From positions 1-64,000 of the forward strand of contig PHDA01000010.1 in NCBI GenBank assembly GCA_002842465.1: a DNA stretch of 64,000 nucleotides, read 5' to 3'. The translations under genes and the position numbers were made by a program. Positions 63,125 to 64,000 of this stretch are shown piece by piece (position 1 is the first letter of the stretch; every line of letters begins with the position of its first letter). Source of the stretch: Bacteroidetes bacterium HGW-Bacteroidetes-7. Its GTDB lineage: Bacteria; Bacteroidota; Bacteroidia; Bacteroidales; UBA932. The notes under the pieces are model-generated. The model searched no databases, had not been told where the DNA came from, and saw only the letters and a list, made by a program, of their open reading frames with translations.

Positions 63125-64000
63125 AGCCAGACTGCTTATTACTATCATTCTTGCTGCTGCCGGTATTTTTGTAACAATCGGTGACACACATTTGCCTGCA
63201 GCAAAGGGTATTGATCATGCAGGATTTTCGGCAACAAGGGCATCAAAAGACATTGAAATAATCTCATCGGAACCTCACTCAATCTATCATCCTAGGGAGA
63301 GGGCAAAGGTAAAGGAGTACCTTGCCTCCCGATTTGAGGATTTGGGTGTAAATTATGAAATATTCGATTATGACTCTCTTGTGGACAGAAAGGGCTATGT
63401 GTTTAATATTTCAAATATTTATTCTGTAACAGAACCGATAAATGAAAAAGCAAATTCATACATTTTGCTGATTGCGCACTACGACTCAAGTCCTGTAAAA
63501 GAGATTAAAGGAGAGAAAGTGGTCTCCTATGGTGCTGCTGATGACGGATATGGCTTGGCAACAATATTGGAACTGCTCAGAAATGTGCTAAATACAAGAT
63601 CCGAATGGAAACAGGGAATTAAGGTTCTTTTTACTGATTCTGAAGAGTACGGCCTTAATGGAATTAAAAAAGCGCTAAAATATGAGCGCGATATTTTTGA
63701 AAATGTAGGACTTGTCATAAACATTGAGGCAAGAGGAGTCAGAGGCCCGGCTATTCTATTTGAAACCACTTCTGGTAACAGCAGATTAATTGAGCTTTAC
63801 AAGAATTCTTACAGGCCCTATGCATATTCTTTTACCAGTGCTGTTTACAACACTCTTCCTAACTACACCGATTTTACACTTTTAAAGGATACTTTACCGG
63901 GTCTCAATTTCTCCGTAATTGATAATCTCAACTTCTACCATACAGATCTTGACAACTTTAATAATATATCTCTAAAATCAATTCAGCATTACGGTGATCA
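63117..64000 (+). CDS. M28-family zinc peptidase (3' end outside window)
   Basis: About 294 codons are visible from ATG 63117. It has an N-terminal signal or membrane helix (LLITIILAAAGIFVTIG). Zinc and catalytic motifs: LLIAHYDSSPV (His, Asp), GAADDGYGLATILELL (Asp), TDSEEYGLNG (Glu pair) and INIEARG. The catalytic domain resembles the large Bacteroidota M28 proteins that carry further membrane helices after it; the rest is beyond the window. Translation is coupled to the acyl-CoA synthetase by an 8-bp overlap. Confidence 0.85.
   Translation, partial: MNKARLLITIILAAAGIFVTIGDTHLPAAKGIDHAGFSATRASKDIEIISSEPHSIYHPRERAKVKEYLASRFEDLGVNYEIFDYDSLVDRKGYVFNISNIYSVTEPINEKANSYILLIAHYDSSPVKEIKGEKVVSYGAADDGYGLATILELLRNVLNTRSEWKQGIKVLFTDSEEYGLNGIKKALKYERDIFENVGLVINIEARGVRGPAILFETTSGNSRLIELYKNSYRPYAYSFTSAVYNTLPNYTDFTLLKDTLPGLNFSVIDNLNFYHTDLDNFNNISLKSIQHYGD

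Overview
The window looks like chromosomal DNA of an anaerobic member of the Bacteroidota, most likely Bacteroidales. Reasons seen in the sequence: many starts lack a Shine-Dalgarno box; several starts are preceded by the Bacteroidota -7 element TAnnTTTG; there are many lipoproteins with short Cys lipoboxes and 6-bladed propellers; there is a large Reg_prop/Y_Y_Y sensor kinase; and the metabolic genes (crotonase with 3-hydroxyacyl-CoA dehydrogenase, corrinoid methyl transfer, L-cysteine desulfidase-like protein) suit anaerobic amino-acid fermentation. No species can be named.

Positions 1-15530 form an AT-rich accessory island that makes and exports peptides. It starts with the end of a TPR/membrane/HTH regulator. 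Two peptide units follow. Unit A is a six-cysteine GG-leader peptide followed by a TlpA-like thioredoxin and a VKOR/DsbA-like fusion, so oxidative folding is the likely maturation. Its own C39 exporter is cut off after about 37 codons at an IS3-family insertion. Unit B is a second GG-leader peptide with an acidic, Ser/Thr-bearing core, followed by an ATP-grasp ligase, a 58-aa ORF, a SPASM-type Cys-rich protein (a grasp-with-spasm, graspetide-like system), a propeller-FGE-like lipoprotein, a propeller lipoprotein, an intact C39 peptidase-ABC exporter and an HlyD-type adaptor. Both precursor genes have the same upstream control module, with an identical 16-bp motif exactly 30 bp before an identical -7 box, and both have a hairpin right after the precursor. 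This suggests co-regulation of two chemically different peptides, probably sharing one exporter.

Positions 15531-20945 are more accessory DNA: an AbiEi/AbiEii toxin-antitoxin pair with an operator-like inverted repeat, the broken N-terminus of a probable large defence protein, an IS256-family remnant and two propeller lipoproteins.

Positions 20946-64000 are mostly core genome: proC; a purF-thrB-thrC-sensor kinase-lipoprotein run; an acetate transporter; lipA-lipB; a crotonase/3-hydroxyacyl-CoA dehydrogenase/PEP-synthase-like operon; an SDR; a corrinoid protein, reactivation-domain protein and UroD-type methyltransferase; htpG; a cysteine desulfidase-like gene; a large amidase-like surface protein; a D-cysteine desulfhydrase/ACC deaminase-like enzyme; pruA; an ECF sigma factor with a membrane partner and a DUF2807 protein; an M19 dipeptidase; an SDR; a serine hydrolase-cinA-pyrD-HTH cluster with a strong palindrome array; queA; a DUF255-like protein lacking its cysteines; an acyl-CoA synthetase; and the start of an M28 peptidase. 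No rRNA, tRNA or CRISPR array was recognised.
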